NCBI GenBank assembly: GCA_021234155.1
Contig: JAJEKV010000021.1
Location: forward strand, 16,877,563 to 16,941,562
Direction of reading: 5' to 3'
From: Isoetes taiwanensis
Lineage: Eukaryota; Streptophyta; Lycopodiopsida; Isoetales; Isoetaceae
DNA length: 64,000 bases
Shown here: positions 12,010-22,389 of the stretch, piece after piece
Numbering within the stretch: the stretch's first letter is position 1
How the letters are laid out: each line of letters starts with the position of its first letter
Notes under the pieces: generated by a model
Told to the model about the DNA's origin: nothing
The model's database searches: none
What the model saw: the letters and a program-made list of their open reading frames with translations, nothing else
Translations under genes and position numbers: made by a program

Positions 12010-12947
12010 ATTATATTATAGTGGAGATTTTTTTTTTTTTAAATGTGGGCGCCCGGCTATTTCCGCTATGGGCACCCTGCCTATATACAAAAAGCGGGCT
12101 CGAGCCCTATCTACTAAGTCCTAAGAGGAAAAACCCTCTACTCCCGGGTTGGGAGGCGAGCAGGTGATGGAGGAGATGGTAGAGGTTCTGCTCCCGGATC
12201 CCGGTCTCTGTGCGAGAACCACCTCCATCCCGTTGGTCTTGGTCGGGATGTTCACCATCCCAAGACACCAGCCGTCCATCTAATGCCCACGGTTGTGGCG
12301 GCGCCCAAGAGATCCAAATTCATCTTACAAGTGATCCACTCGGCGGTTAGTGGGCATGGTGCAATCTTCGTTCAAGCCGTTCAAGCCCGGCGGCCATCTT
12401 GGCGCCATCGGATGCCTTCGTTTCTCTCGGTTAAGTCTTTATATAGCCAAGCGAGGAACTCCCTTTGTCGGCGTGAACCAATCACACAAATGCCAACGTG
12501 TTTGCAATGCAAGGCTGTTTCTAAAATGAGAATCTCGTTCTCCCGCGCATATCTAGCCATGGTACCTTGACACATTCCTTTTAATGATATCCCACTTCGA
12601 GTTGCCCGGCATTGAATGCCCTTCCTTCTTTCCACGCGGCCGTCGAACATTAATGGGTGTCCTTTGCCATCTGTCACATCGATCTTTTCTTTCCGTCTCA
12701 TCCTCACCATTTCATTGCTTCTCCCTTACGTTTTTGGGGACTTAGCCAAATTTTGCCTCTCAATCCCTTCTTAAGCATCCTTTACACACGGCACCATCAG
12801 CGGTTCGATTTAGCACTCTTCATACCTCTTAAGCCTCTAGTTGTCGCCCTAAAACACACCTTTTCGTTCCTCTGCGCCTTCCTCCTCCGTGCTTTCGACT
12901 TTTGTCTTCGCCTTTGGCACCTCTCTTCGTTCCGCCAAATCATTCCC
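12010..12947 (+). other. spacer between integrase and extra ORFs, family A copy 1
   Basis: About 0.9 kb without a convincing ORF in sense. It starts with an A/T run and contains the block CTATTTCCGCTATGGGCA. Copy 2 keeps a matching spacer (50700-49750). It may hold a splice acceptor or internal promoter for the following ORFs, but I cannot show one. Confidence 0.4.
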
Positions 12948-14440
12948 ATGGCTGCCCCAAGATTTTCTACACTTCAAACTCTTTTGCTCCCAAGGATCCG
13001 GCCCTTTTTGCATCTCAGATCTTTCTTGGCCCCACTTTCCGTGGAAGCCCTTGTTGGCCCCAATAAAGAGCGTTCTTTGAACGACACCAGCTTTACTGAA
13101 TTCTCTCAAATGGAACTTCGGCTCCAAATCGACCCGATTCACGGCGGTTCGCCGCCAATATCGTTAACGACCCGCTGAGTTACACCCGCGTGGTCGATGG
13201 CACCACTATTTCATTGACTCAACATTTGATTTCTGGTGTATTTCATATTCCCTTGCACACTCCTTGTGTATCATGGTCTGCTATCTGTGGATATTGATGT
13301 CACGAGTTTGGTGCACACCGCTTATCATGCCAATGTCCATCGTCGACCAATATCGACAAGCCTCACGAGACCTTTGTTAAATTTACGTGGCGAAAATTCC
13401 TTGGGTATTCTATCAAGAACACCCATATCAATAAGCCTTTCTATAACTGGTCCTTCTTGCTACACACTCCAAACACCACATAGATTGGCCCCAAATGATG
13501 TTCTATCGTCTTCTCCAAGAAATGGACCGCCTTGAGGGTACCACTTCCATTTGAAGTTTAAATGGGAGGGCACTTTCAAGCCCTCATCCGTCATTACTTC
13601 CTCCCACACCACCAAATTCTCATAATTCCACTCGGCTCCTTCCAATCAATCACCAAGTTGGCACATCAGGGCCCGTCTTCCCACAGTCATGACCACGGTC
13701 ACACTCATGTCCTTTGTCTCTTCCTCCGCTACACCATCCACTTCACACCATTTTTCCCGGACCTCCCCCAAACCGGGCCAACGGCCGGTTCCACCACCAC
13801 AACACCCTGCGTCGGTTGTTGTATCGATATCGGCGGGATGCTCAAGCTGCTTTGCTCTTAAGTTACAAGAATCCCAAGGCGCTCTTATGGCGGGGTTCAA
13901 CGCACTCGAGGCCTCGATCGCGGTACACCAAGACCTTCAAAGTACGCAAGCTGCCCAAGTTGCAACTTTGGAGGCCAAACTTCAAGACAAGCATGAAGCT
14001 CTCTTCTGGGGCTCATGCGGATCTCAAAAGTACACAAGCTCAAATTCACCAACTCAAGCGGATCAGGCCGGCTCGGCTCGATCGAGGAAATTCAGACTTT
14101 ATTGGAGCACAACAAGTCCAAAGCGCTCTCGAAAGTACCAAGGGCGAAGATATTGCTAAACTCAATGCCTTGTACTTTCGGGCTGTGTAAAAATTTCAGC
14201 ACTCAAGTTCAAAATCTTTCAGCCGGGGCGCTCAAATTAAGCCTCCTTGGCCCGGCTCGGCTTTCTACCACCAACCTCTCGGCTCACCTCTCTTCAAGAT
14301 CAGCTACGGAGGTCGTGCGAAGCGAGAAAATACTAGATGGCCCGGAGATTGCCGGTGCCGTCTCAATACACCGAGGAAATCTTCCTCCCGGGTCAATCCT
14401 TCTCGAAGCGGGTCCGTGACCCGATCCGCTTTGCTACTTT
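12948..14440 (+). pseudogene. extra sense ORF 1 downstream of integrase (coiled coil), unknown
   Basis: Unrecognised protein, sense to the element and conserved in both family A copies. It starts MAAPRFSTLQTLLL at 12948. Across frames it shows DGTTISLTQHLISGVFHIPL (about 13200-13260), a block with YHANVHRRPIST and SLGILSRTPISISLSIT (about 13330-13450), an IDWPQ-MFYR segment, a proline/threonine/histidine-rich linker, then a heptad-rich coiled coil (KLQESQGALM, AQVATLEAKLQDKHEAL, QDQLTEV types; about 13860-14340). The first half vaguely recalls the 'putative plant transposon protein' domain of some plant elements; this is a weak impression. In copy 2 the coiled coil is open at 48882-48275 (minus). 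Confidence 0.55.
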
Positions 14441-14689
14441 CGAAAAGGATAATCGGATCCGTGATCTCGAACAACGGTGCGACAAGCTATTGATCTGGCG
14501 ATGAGGCTCAAAGCAAAACTTGGCCTTTCGGTACGCAATTCTTCCGCGGGAATGCCGTTGACTTCGGCGCCCTCCCCGCTATCATGATTATGTGGTTTGC
14601 TCGGCGCCACCTCTTCCTTTCAAAGTGGCAGCGGTGATGGCCTGTGGATATCCCAGCGGCGATCTTTGATTTTCTTCGGTTTGGCGAAA

Positions 14690-15700
14690 CTCTCCATTGA
14701 AGACAAAGGGTTGTCTTTGTGCCCTTGTCGTCTTTGATCTCATACACTGTGCCGATCCAGACTTTCTCACCTTCAGAGTGGTTCAGCCCATGGCTTACAT
14801 CTTTCATGATTTCTATCTGGGTGATACACAGGAAAACTTTGGAAATGGGCCACGCCAGCTTTTCCAGGGTGACCCCACTGCGCAATGGGTGCTTCAGGAT
14901 AGCAATCCATATCTTGCGGATCCTGCTCAGACCCAAACTCTTCATCAGGAGTACATGCCTGAGCTTGCCAATCATTTATCCCTCTGGCAAGCGGAAGCGC
15001 TGCAACAAATTAGGAAGTATCTAGGACATCCTGAAGATCTTCCCTATGCTCAAATTTATATGCAGCACCTCGCTGGTTACAATCAGTTACAAGCTCTGTT
15101 GGATAGCAAGACGGTCCCCACGGGATGGGATAGCCCTCCCTCGTCAACTCTCGGCTCTACTTCTTCTTTTGGGATCGTTGGTGTCGCACTTGATCCGGAT
15201 CTTGTCGGTCCAATTCAGGGAGATGCCGGGCAACCCACCCACGGGCATGGTTCCTTCTCCCTATGCTTCCCCTGGCGCCTCCACGCCCGGGTTCTGACTT
15301 CTGATTGGCGCCTTCCTTTTTGGACCAAGGTCATGGATGGTCATCAGGGCTGGACACCACCTCGGATCTCGACGGATCTCCGGTGGGATCCACGTTTTGT
15401 TCGCCTCACATTGGGAAGAAGGTGCCACTCGGACAACACCACCAATTGGATCTACATTGCTAATGGCGTGGTTGGCAAACAGCCCGCTGGATGCGCTTTC
15501 ATGGTCTCAACACCTTCTTGCAAAGATGCCTCCACCTCACGATCCTTCGTCCATCTTCAAAGCGGGGATTTTGCGCTGCCCTCAAATGCATTTTGCTAAG
15601 CTCCTTAAATCGGCGTCCCCCATTTTTCAATCCAAATGCGGCGTCGGTGCCTTTGGCCTTCAGACCTGTCTCCTCATGGAATGTCAAGACATTTCTTGAG
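14690..15700 (+). pseudogene. extra sense ORF 2 downstream of integrase, unknown
   Basis: An open stretch of 300 codons (14697-15599) with recognisable continuation in both copies: MAYIFHDFY, a YMPELANHLSLWQAEALQQI helix, YAQIYMQHLAGYNQLQALLD, and a C-terminal half with LPFWTKVMDGHQGWTPPRIS and NTTNWIYIANGVVG. Copy 2 carries the same blocks at 47928-46980 (minus), broken by indels. No catalytic motif, signal peptide or membrane segment is seen. It may be the second half of the same protein as extra ORF 1. It lies where Athila-type elements have an env-like ORF, but it has no envelope features. Confidence 0.55.
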
Positions 15701-15919
15701 GCGCCCATGGCGCGACTTGAAGACATGGTACGCTCTCGTTTTTCTTATTGATGCTGATCCGGCCCTTGGCCAAAACACACCTCAAGCTCTTCAATCACGC
15801 CAAGATCTCATCAGCCGCACCATATCGGTGCACGCCCTCACTCCCCGTGAGGATCACTTTTAGATCCGATGGCTTCCCTCCTCCTCGGCGCTTCCTCCTT
15901 TTCTTCACTGGTGTCGTTT

Positions 15920-15927
15920 GGTGGGGA
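15920..15927 (+). other. polypurine tract of family A copy 1
   Basis: GGTGGGGAG directly precedes the 3' LTR. Copy 2 has the cleaner GGTGGGGGGAG before TGTTAG. It primes plus-strand DNA synthesis. Confidence 0.7.
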
Positions 15928-16509
15928 GGTTAGTCCTGTGCCTCCTGGTACAGGACTATTCATGCATACGACAGACCAGGTCAAGCTCAAGGATCCTCAG
16001 TCAACCACGGGTCGGACATCCAAGGCTCATGAAAGACTAAGCAGCGAAAGCCACGCTTGATCAAAGCCTTTGGTCGTCAACAAGCAGGCGCCGCTGGACA
16101 AGTGACGGCCACACCGCCAAGTCGATGTCGTGATTCTAGGCACTTCAAGAGGCACCGCCAACATTCCTGCAAATCAGGCCTCCTTCCAGGAGTCGGCACC
16201 GAGATCAGTCAGAGTGTCTATATTGGGCCCAAGGCCATTGTACTATATATATGAGTAGAGTTAGCTCATAAGTTTTTAGATGAGTTTTGAGTCTTGTCTC
16301 CTTCAGTTTTCTCTCTATTGCGAGAGCTCATGTATTTTCATCATTGATATCAAGGAAGCTTATCATCTTCCTCTCATTTGTTCTGTTTTCTTCTTTTTCC
16401 TCTCTTTCAGCAAATCCCGCGTGACATAGTCCCCCGGACTCTCCTGTTAGATCCACGGGTCCTCACAGAGGGCTGTCTTCCAGGAGTTCCCGAACCCAGA
16501 CCCCAAACA
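15928..16509 (+). repeat. 3' LTR of family A copy 1
   Basis: Matches the 5' LTR from the TTAGTCCTGTGCCTCCTGG start block to the CCCCAAACA end. The first base is changed (GGTTAG for TGTTAG). It is followed at 16510 by the TTTTG duplication. Confidence 0.92.
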
Positions 16510-16514
16510 TTTTG
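16510..16514 (+). repeat. target-site duplication TTTTG, right
   Basis: Identical to 5393-5397. Confidence 0.9.
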
Positions 16515-17500
16515 CAAATAGCATCGAAACCTAGCAATGTAGCATATTTACCTCTTTGAATTACACTCTATCTTAATATCTATGACCAAGTCTTACCAGA
16601 CAAAAGGAAATAATTGTTCAAATTATTGAGGAAACGAGTATTCAAACCAAAAGACCAATCATTCAAAAGAGCTCGCAGTCATCTCATTTCACCAACCTAA
16701 GGTAGTGTTACTGCATACCATTATGGTACCTATTAGCAAGCTGAAGAAACGTTTGCATGATTTTTTGAGACATATGCATTTTCATCTTCCGAACGTTTGC
16801 ATAATTAAACCCTTTATCCTCCTAGTGAATCATGTAGAGTTCTTTTTGAATAACCATCTAATCTCCTTCAATTTTCTTTCTATGGATCTGGTCAATGAAT
16901 GCTACTTAAAAACCATATCTTGCCTATTAAGGGTATGATCTGGAAACATTTTGAGCAGTTAATATATAAAAACTGCCTAGAATCTAGGAAAATGCCATTT
17001 TCATATATAATCTGCTAATGTTGCAATCTGCTAATCTTGCAATCTGCTAATCTTGCTAATAATCTTGCAATCTGTTAATCTTGATGTTCTCAAACATAAT
17101 GTAAAGGCTCTCCTGGAACTACACAGATCGCTCTAATTTCATGATTTGAATCTAGGAATCTAGAGGGATCCGTATGATCTGTTCAGAGCGAGGGTCGGTC
17201 GCCTATCCATCGGGCGCATCTTCGTCAATCCATCGCCGCTTCCGCGCCAATCCATCATCGATCAATGCTGTATAAACCCTAAAATATTACTAAGAAGTCC
17301 AATGTTGTAATTGTTAGGTTCCAGTACAATCAATGTTCCCTCATTATTCTCCACCCTTTACCGTATATTCTCCACGCGGAGAATGCGTGGAGATAGGGAG
17401 GGAGAGATGTTATTTTTTTTCTTGTGAAGAAATGTAGGGCACAAATCTTTTAATGTTTATAGGAACATAAAAAAGAAACTTACCACCAATATCAATATCT
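16515..17500. other. non-coding flank with a short tandem array
   Basis: No gene recognised. Positions 17009-17082 hold four to five imperfect units of AATCTGCTAATCTTGC. Confidence 0.5.
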
Positions 17501-17504
17501 AGGA

Positions 17505-17835
17505 GTGAGTCAAGCTGCCATTGGGCACGTAGTCATAAACAAGAAGTGCTCACCTTTTGAAATATAACATTCTTCAGTTTCATGATGTTGTGGTGATTCA
17601 ACTTCTGAATCAATTCTATCTTACGCTAAATTCTTTAACATCTGAAACATTCGGATTCTTCAGCCTCTTAACTGCCAGTTCAATGCCATCATATTTTAGG
17701 CGAGCCTTATAAACAGTTCCAAACCTACCTTTTTCCATGACCTCAAAGGATTCAACAATCAGAGGACTCGATTGGATGGCTACCAGATTATCTGAGGGAA
17801 GATGTTGAATAGCCTTCCAATCTGGCGAAAGGAAA
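17505..17835 (-). pseudogene. second kinase domain (N-lobe only) of a tandem-kinase gene
   Basis: Reading the minus strand from about 17835, the frame gives EKGRFGTVYKARLKYDGIEL then AVKRLKNP (glycine loop and VAIK-type lysine), KIELIQKLNHHNIMKLKNV (helix C region, after a one-base shift) and VYDYVPNGSL (hinge). This is the N-lobe of a receptor-like or cytoplasmic Ser/Thr kinase. The C-lobe is absent; the sequence leaves recognisable homology near 17505. It follows the C-terminus of the first kinase domain in the same frame, across a single stop and about 45 codons of linker, which suggests one ancestral polypeptide with two kinase domains. Confidence 0.7.
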
Positions 17836-17891
17836 TTTAGAAGAATCCCAAATTGCCACCTCCCAATTCTAAGTTTAGTTTTCTCATCAAG

Positions 17892-18811
17892 CTAATGTTG
17901 GCCAGTTTCTGCTATCAAAAGCCTTTCCCAGACATCCCAAAGATCGTTACGAATATCCTTAAAGCTGGGACATTTCTTGGCTTCCTGTTCTAGACAATCG
18001 CATATGATTTTACTGAAACCAGAGGGGATGCCTTCTAGTAAAGAGGGCAATTTATGTTTCTTTAATTTCTCCTTCGTAGTACTTCCTGCGAGGATTTCTA
18101 CATAAACCACACCGAAGCTATATATGCATCTACAGTTTTGGTGTATTTTCCCCTTTCATTTTCCATCTTAGGTGCCATGTACTTCATTGTACCCCTACGG
18201 TCTGTGTAAGTGTATTGGGTCTGAAAGTTTGTCTTAGAAGCACCAAAATCGGCTAGTTTGACAACGAAGCTGCCATTCTTTCTAATGCTTATCAAGGTAT
18301 TAGAGGGCTTTATATCCCTGTGTATCACATCAATTCTATATAATTCCCTCAATTCGCTAGCAACTTGTAGCATGATATCTGCTGCCTCGTAAACGAAAAA
18401 TGGAATAGTAGGGTTGCTTTCTTTTATCTCTATAAGCCTTCTCAAATCCATATCCATCACCTCCATGACAAGGGCTTTTTTTCCACAACTTTTAACCGAA
18501 TGATCGAGTACCTGTACTATGTGTGAAAAATTTACGCCCATCAACTCCATAAATAGCTTATACTCAGTGTTAAAACCTTCAGTGCAGAAAAACTCTTTGA
18601 CAGCTACTGGTATTTCTAAGCAAAGGGCTTCATGGACAGTTCCATAACTGCCATTTTCCAAACATTTTTCTACATTTAGATCACTATCTGCAATAATGCC
18701 TCTCTTTAATATTCCAATGAAGCTGGAAAGGCCCTTTTCATCTAAGAATCCCTTAGAAGAAGCGAGTCTAACAAGGTTGCATATTGAACGGGAGTGTTGC
18801 AACACTCCCAT
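17892..18811 (-). pseudogene. Ser/Thr protein kinase domain, frameshifted
   Basis: Phosphotransferase domain read from MGVLQHSRSICNLVRLASSK (18811). Visible: glycine loop ENGSYGTVHEA (first Gly lost), VAVKEFF lysine, catalytic loop HRDIKPSN, LADFGAS (DFG), and an APE position altered to APKM. A small indel near 18110 breaks the frame between KTVDAY and VVYVEILAG, after which the C-lobe continues (CLEQEAKKCPSFKDIRNDLW) to a stop at 17892-17894. Altered APE plus the frameshift indicate a pseudogene. The flanking N-terminal segment (about 60 residues) is not a recognised domain. No introns are evident, so this may be a retrocopy or an intron-poor gene. Confidence 0.82.
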
Positions 18812-18839
18812 TTAAAGATTCCCTTCCAAGAAACATCTT

Positions 18840-19140
18840 AACCATTTAAAATGGTTTGTTTTTTTGTTAAATCTAAAAAAATCATGGTGATGAAAATTTA
18901 ATATGTGCTATTAGCTAGAATTTATTTTCTTACTATCAAGGCAACCTATCAACCACTTGATGATGGAACTTTTAAGGGTTGTCTAAAACATCAGGGTGAT
19001 TACAATTCAGTATAAGCTATTTTAGCTACATCTATTTTTTTTTGCCATAGTCATTATTAAACACATACCAACAAGGTGCAAAGCACTGTGGATTGCCCCC
19101 AAAATGCTATTATGAATAAAGCTTTATAAATGTATCTTCA
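18840..19140. other. non-coding, AT-rich
   Basis: No ORF or repeat recognised between the kinase remnant and the SINE. Confidence 0.4.
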
Positions 19141-19141
19141 T

Positions 19142-19363
19142 GCGTCTGGTCGTTTAGTCTAGTGGTAATACACTAGGTGTAGCAACTATAGGTCTCGAGT
19201 TTGAGACCGCCCAGAATCGCACTTTGAACTGTTGGGTGTCAAAACCCACAGACGCAATGTAAAGTTGTTGGGGGCAGGGCCCAACAAAGCAATGTAGTGT
19301 TGTCACATGTCCAGTTGGATGCTGCCTAGTGGTGTGACGTTAAAATACTATCTATCTATCTAT
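19142..19363 (+). mobile_element. tRNA-derived SINE
   Basis: About 220 bp with RNA polymerase III promoter boxes: A box TAGTCTAGTGG at 19155-19165 and B box GAGTTTGAGACC at 19197-19208, spaced as in tRNA heads. A non-tRNA body follows, then a short tail of CTATCTATCTATCTATT (19348-19363). The head resembles a tRNA-Gly/Glu/Asp type, but pairing of the acceptor and anticodon arms is lost, so it is not a working tRNA gene. Confidence 0.7.
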
Positions 19364-20264
19364 TATTTAAATTATTTAATTATTTTGAAAGTAGTATAGG
19401 AACATGGATGAATCATTTCGTTGCATATGTCTTTGTTTTTGCAAGGCAAAGAGGTAAGTGGCCAATATCACGAAGATGTTGTTTTTCTATTCTGATCCCG
19501 TGTTGACAATTCATGTGTATTTTTTTTGTTTTGTTAAGGGTGATGCGTAACTTTTTTTTTTGATGTTTAGATGTAGATTTTGAACATTATTTATTAGCAT
19601 GTGTTTGTGTTGAATGGTTAAGTCCTTTGAGGTGTAGGGTTCGACTTAGTTGAGTGCTTTACTAATATCAAATGTTCATACAAAGGGAATCTTGCGTGGC
19701 TACTCAAATTGTTCGTGTTGCCAATGAATAGAATCACGTTCCTTGTTTAGAATATCAATGTGATTCTCACAAGCTTGCAAATTGGCTTTCGCAACATCTA
19801 CCCAAGCAATTGAAAAGCATCCACGGCATAATTTGTAACAAAACCGTCCACCGCCCGAGATACTCTCTCAACTCATTTGTATAAGCAATTGTTTCGAATA
19901 TCTCGTGAACAATTGTGTAGCTACTTGAAGGGTGGGGTGAAGATAAAAGACCTTTAATCTTTTGATACAGGAAAGCTTGGATACATATGAGGATCTGTTG
20001 TCCATACTTGCATGAGGGTTTTTTGCAGCTATTTGGATTAGCCATGATTCTAAATACTTCGAAATGCTTAGCACTATCATTTGCGATGCTTAGTGTAGTA
20101 GTATATATTAAAGAGATTGTCTTGAATTTATTTTTGTATTGTATATTAAAATATATTGATTGTTATAATTAGGTTGATTGGTTATGGGTGGTTCCAATCC
20201 GTTTTATTTAGTGTGGCTGTAAATGATTCATTGAGTATGTTTGCGATTGCGTTTGCGATTTGTT
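19364..20264. other. non-coding, AT-rich
   Basis: Only short unsupported ORFs on both strands. Nothing recognised. Confidence 0.4.
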
Positions 20265-20443
20265 TGTGATGCTCCCTGAACATATACGGCGCTCCGGACG
20301 TATACATACGGGGACTTTCCCCTCCCACGTCAACCAATTCGCCATGAGCAGGGCCCTCCGTCTAAATCGGACCATCTATGAAAAGATGCCCGGGTGAAGG
20401 ACACGGAGGTATCATTCGGCCCACGCCTTCGATGGGACTCCTA
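20265..20443 (-). repeat. 3' end fragment of a family B (chromovirus) LTR
   Basis: Begins TGTGATGCTCCCTGAA, the reverse complement of the family B LTR terminus, and follows that LTR inwards through CCCCGTATGT, the GGGCCCTCCGTCTA block, GGACACGGAGG and CCTTCGATGGGACTCCTA, then loses similarity. Mismatches are more frequent than between the two LTRs of the complete element, so this is an older relative. Confidence 0.8.
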
Positions 20444-21610
20444 TCATAAGACCAAACAGCCATGACAAGTATCTAGCATACAACTAACTCTAACAGAGTA
20501 GCACCAAGGCTTTAGCAAAACTATCATGCACAAGGTAATTATTGCCTTCCAAGACATCCTGCATAAAATGAGTTAATTAAGTTGTCAGATAATGAGAGTC
20601 TGTAATATTGCCATATTGCAGACTGAAAACGTACATTATGTACTGGAGCATGGCCTATGGCCTATTGTTAATGCCACATGCTTGGATCTTGCTACAGATT
20701 TCAGAAAATGGCATGTAAGGATGTGGATGTTTCCTGGAAAATAGTCGTTATGTTTATTTGCATCAGCATAATCCTTTTATGTTGCCCCATGAAATAGCAA
20801 ACTTGCAAGATTTATCAGGATTTCTGCCTGCTTATTATCATGGGACAAATGATTGCTTCAAATCCTTCCACTAAATAAATAAAGTAAAACTAAATCAAGT
20901 AGGAAGAAGCCTCTACCTTTAAACTTTGATTGCGAATCAACACCTACATAACACTTGCAGAAGACAGCAGAAGAGAGCAAAAAAAGGAGACAAACCTGTA
21001 AGGATTTGGTATCGAATCATGCTTCCAGCTCCAAAAATGCATTTCTCTAGATTCTTTGGAATTTTACACAGTGGCATGCAGTGTTACTTGGAAAAAAGGT
21101 AAATCAAACTAGAGGAGCTGGCTGCCATAGCCATATGTTTAAGATCGATGGGATCTTTTGAGGGCGGTTTCTGGATTTCTACTTCCATCTATCTCGTGTC
21201 CAGGAGTAGAGGCTATGTTCCCACCATGCGTTTCTACCAAAAGGGCCATGCTGGGCGGCAAAGCTTTTCTAGAATTTGCAAGCCATAGCCAGGCCACAAC
21301 CAACAGAATAAACTGCACCACCATACGATAGCTATAAGCTCAGATCCCCATAATAGCTGCTTCAAGAACCACCAGAATTCTAAGCCTTGTGACATAAGAA
21401 CAGAAATGGCTCATCATCATATCCTGCATACTATGGATCATAAAAGGGATCTACTTGCAACAGACTTGACGATGCGCTTTCGTTTACAGACTGGGCATTC
21501 TAGCTTGGCACGTCTGCCCTTATCCTTCCCTGTACAGTCAGCAAGTCTGGATTTCCCACCTCCCCAGTTTGTTGTTGTTGCATCAAATTTACATTTAAAT
21601 CATAGTAAAC
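20444..21610. other. non-coding interval
   Basis: No gene or known repeat recognised. Confidence 0.4.
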
Positions 21611-22090
21611 GTGTGCCCGGCGTTGCCGGGCATGTTTGGCCGCACATCAATTTGGATTGCGTGTTTATATGGGCACTCAACTGTGGGTACATGTATATTA
21701 ACCCTAAATATTCTTTTGAAGATTTGCATGTTTGCTAATTGTTATGTATAATTGCATAAAGGAGAAGTCACCAAACATATAATTGTTAGTCAAAAGCTAC
21801 ATACGTATAGAAACCATCCCATAAAAAAAAATTGTCTATAAGCTAAGCAAGTATATGAAGTGGATTCCATCACCCTAATGCATTGCCTAATTGGAACTAA
21901 TGTGTAGTTTCCCAACTCATAGAAAACGTCATGACCCACATGCATTCATCAAATAGGGGCAAATGTTATAACATGTTTTGTTGTTTAAGTTATTGTTTGG
22001 CCAATTTAATTACCTAGTTGTCATAATTCATTCAAGTAAATGTATACCTGGCGTTGCCCAAATGTATGCCTGGCGTTGCCGAGCATACGT
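21611..22090. repeat. hairpin-bearing repeat sequences (GCCCGGCGTTGCCGGGC type)
   Basis: At 21614-21632 TGCCCGGC and GCCGGGCA pair around a GTT loop. At 22041-22090 two diverged versions occur (CCTGGCGTTGCC and GCCTGGCGTTGCCGAGCATACG). The half-motif GCCGGGCACACG recurs at 22266-22277 and 22350-22361. This looks like a dispersed mobile family with terminal or internal hairpins; class unknown. Confidence 0.45.
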
Positions 22091-22191
22091 TGGGATGCAT
22101 GTGAAAGGCTTTGTAACATTAGGCTTATCGATTCCATATATTATCTAAGGATTTATAAAAGAGACCCTAGCATTCACCAAGGCATTCACTT

Positions 22192-22359
22192 CGTTAATAT
22201 TGATGACATTGAGTTTGTAATAATGGCAACCATTGTAATACTGGAGTTTACTGCCAATCGTTAATGCCGGGCACACGTTAATATTGATGACATTGAGTTT
22301 GTAATAATGGCAACCATTGTAATACTGGAGTTTACTGCCAATCGTTAATGCCGGGCACA
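22192..22359. repeat. 84-bp exact tandem duplication
   Basis: The unit beginning CGTTAATATTGATGACATTG occurs at 22192 and again at 22276, essentially identical, ending in GCCGGGCACA each time. Confidence 0.9.
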
Positions 22360-22389
22360 CGTTTACGATGGTTGCCACAGAGTTTGCCA

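Larger units (their letters stand above)
5398..16509 (+). mobile_element. Ty3/gypsy LTR retrotransposon, family A copy 1
   Basis: Complete 11.1 kb insertion with TG...CA LTRs of about 583 bp and a perfect TTTTG duplication. Order: LTR, primer site, gag with zinc knuckles, aspartic protease, reverse transcriptase, RNase H, integrase, about 3.9 kb of extra sense coding sequence, polypurine tract, LTR. Protease before RT and integrase last among enzymes is the Ty3/gypsy order. No chromodomain is seen at the integrase end, so it belongs outside the chromoviruses, perhaps in the Athila/Tat-like branch. All long frames are broken by small indels. A second, inverted copy lies at 46182-57360. Confidence 0.93.

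Noticed and set aside
12381-12710. Minus-strand ORF inside family A copy 1
   Set aside because: Antisense to the element, not matched by an open frame in copy 2.
19150-19220. Functional tRNA gene
   Set aside because: Promoter boxes are present, but acceptor and anticodon stems do not pair, and a SINE body and tail follow.
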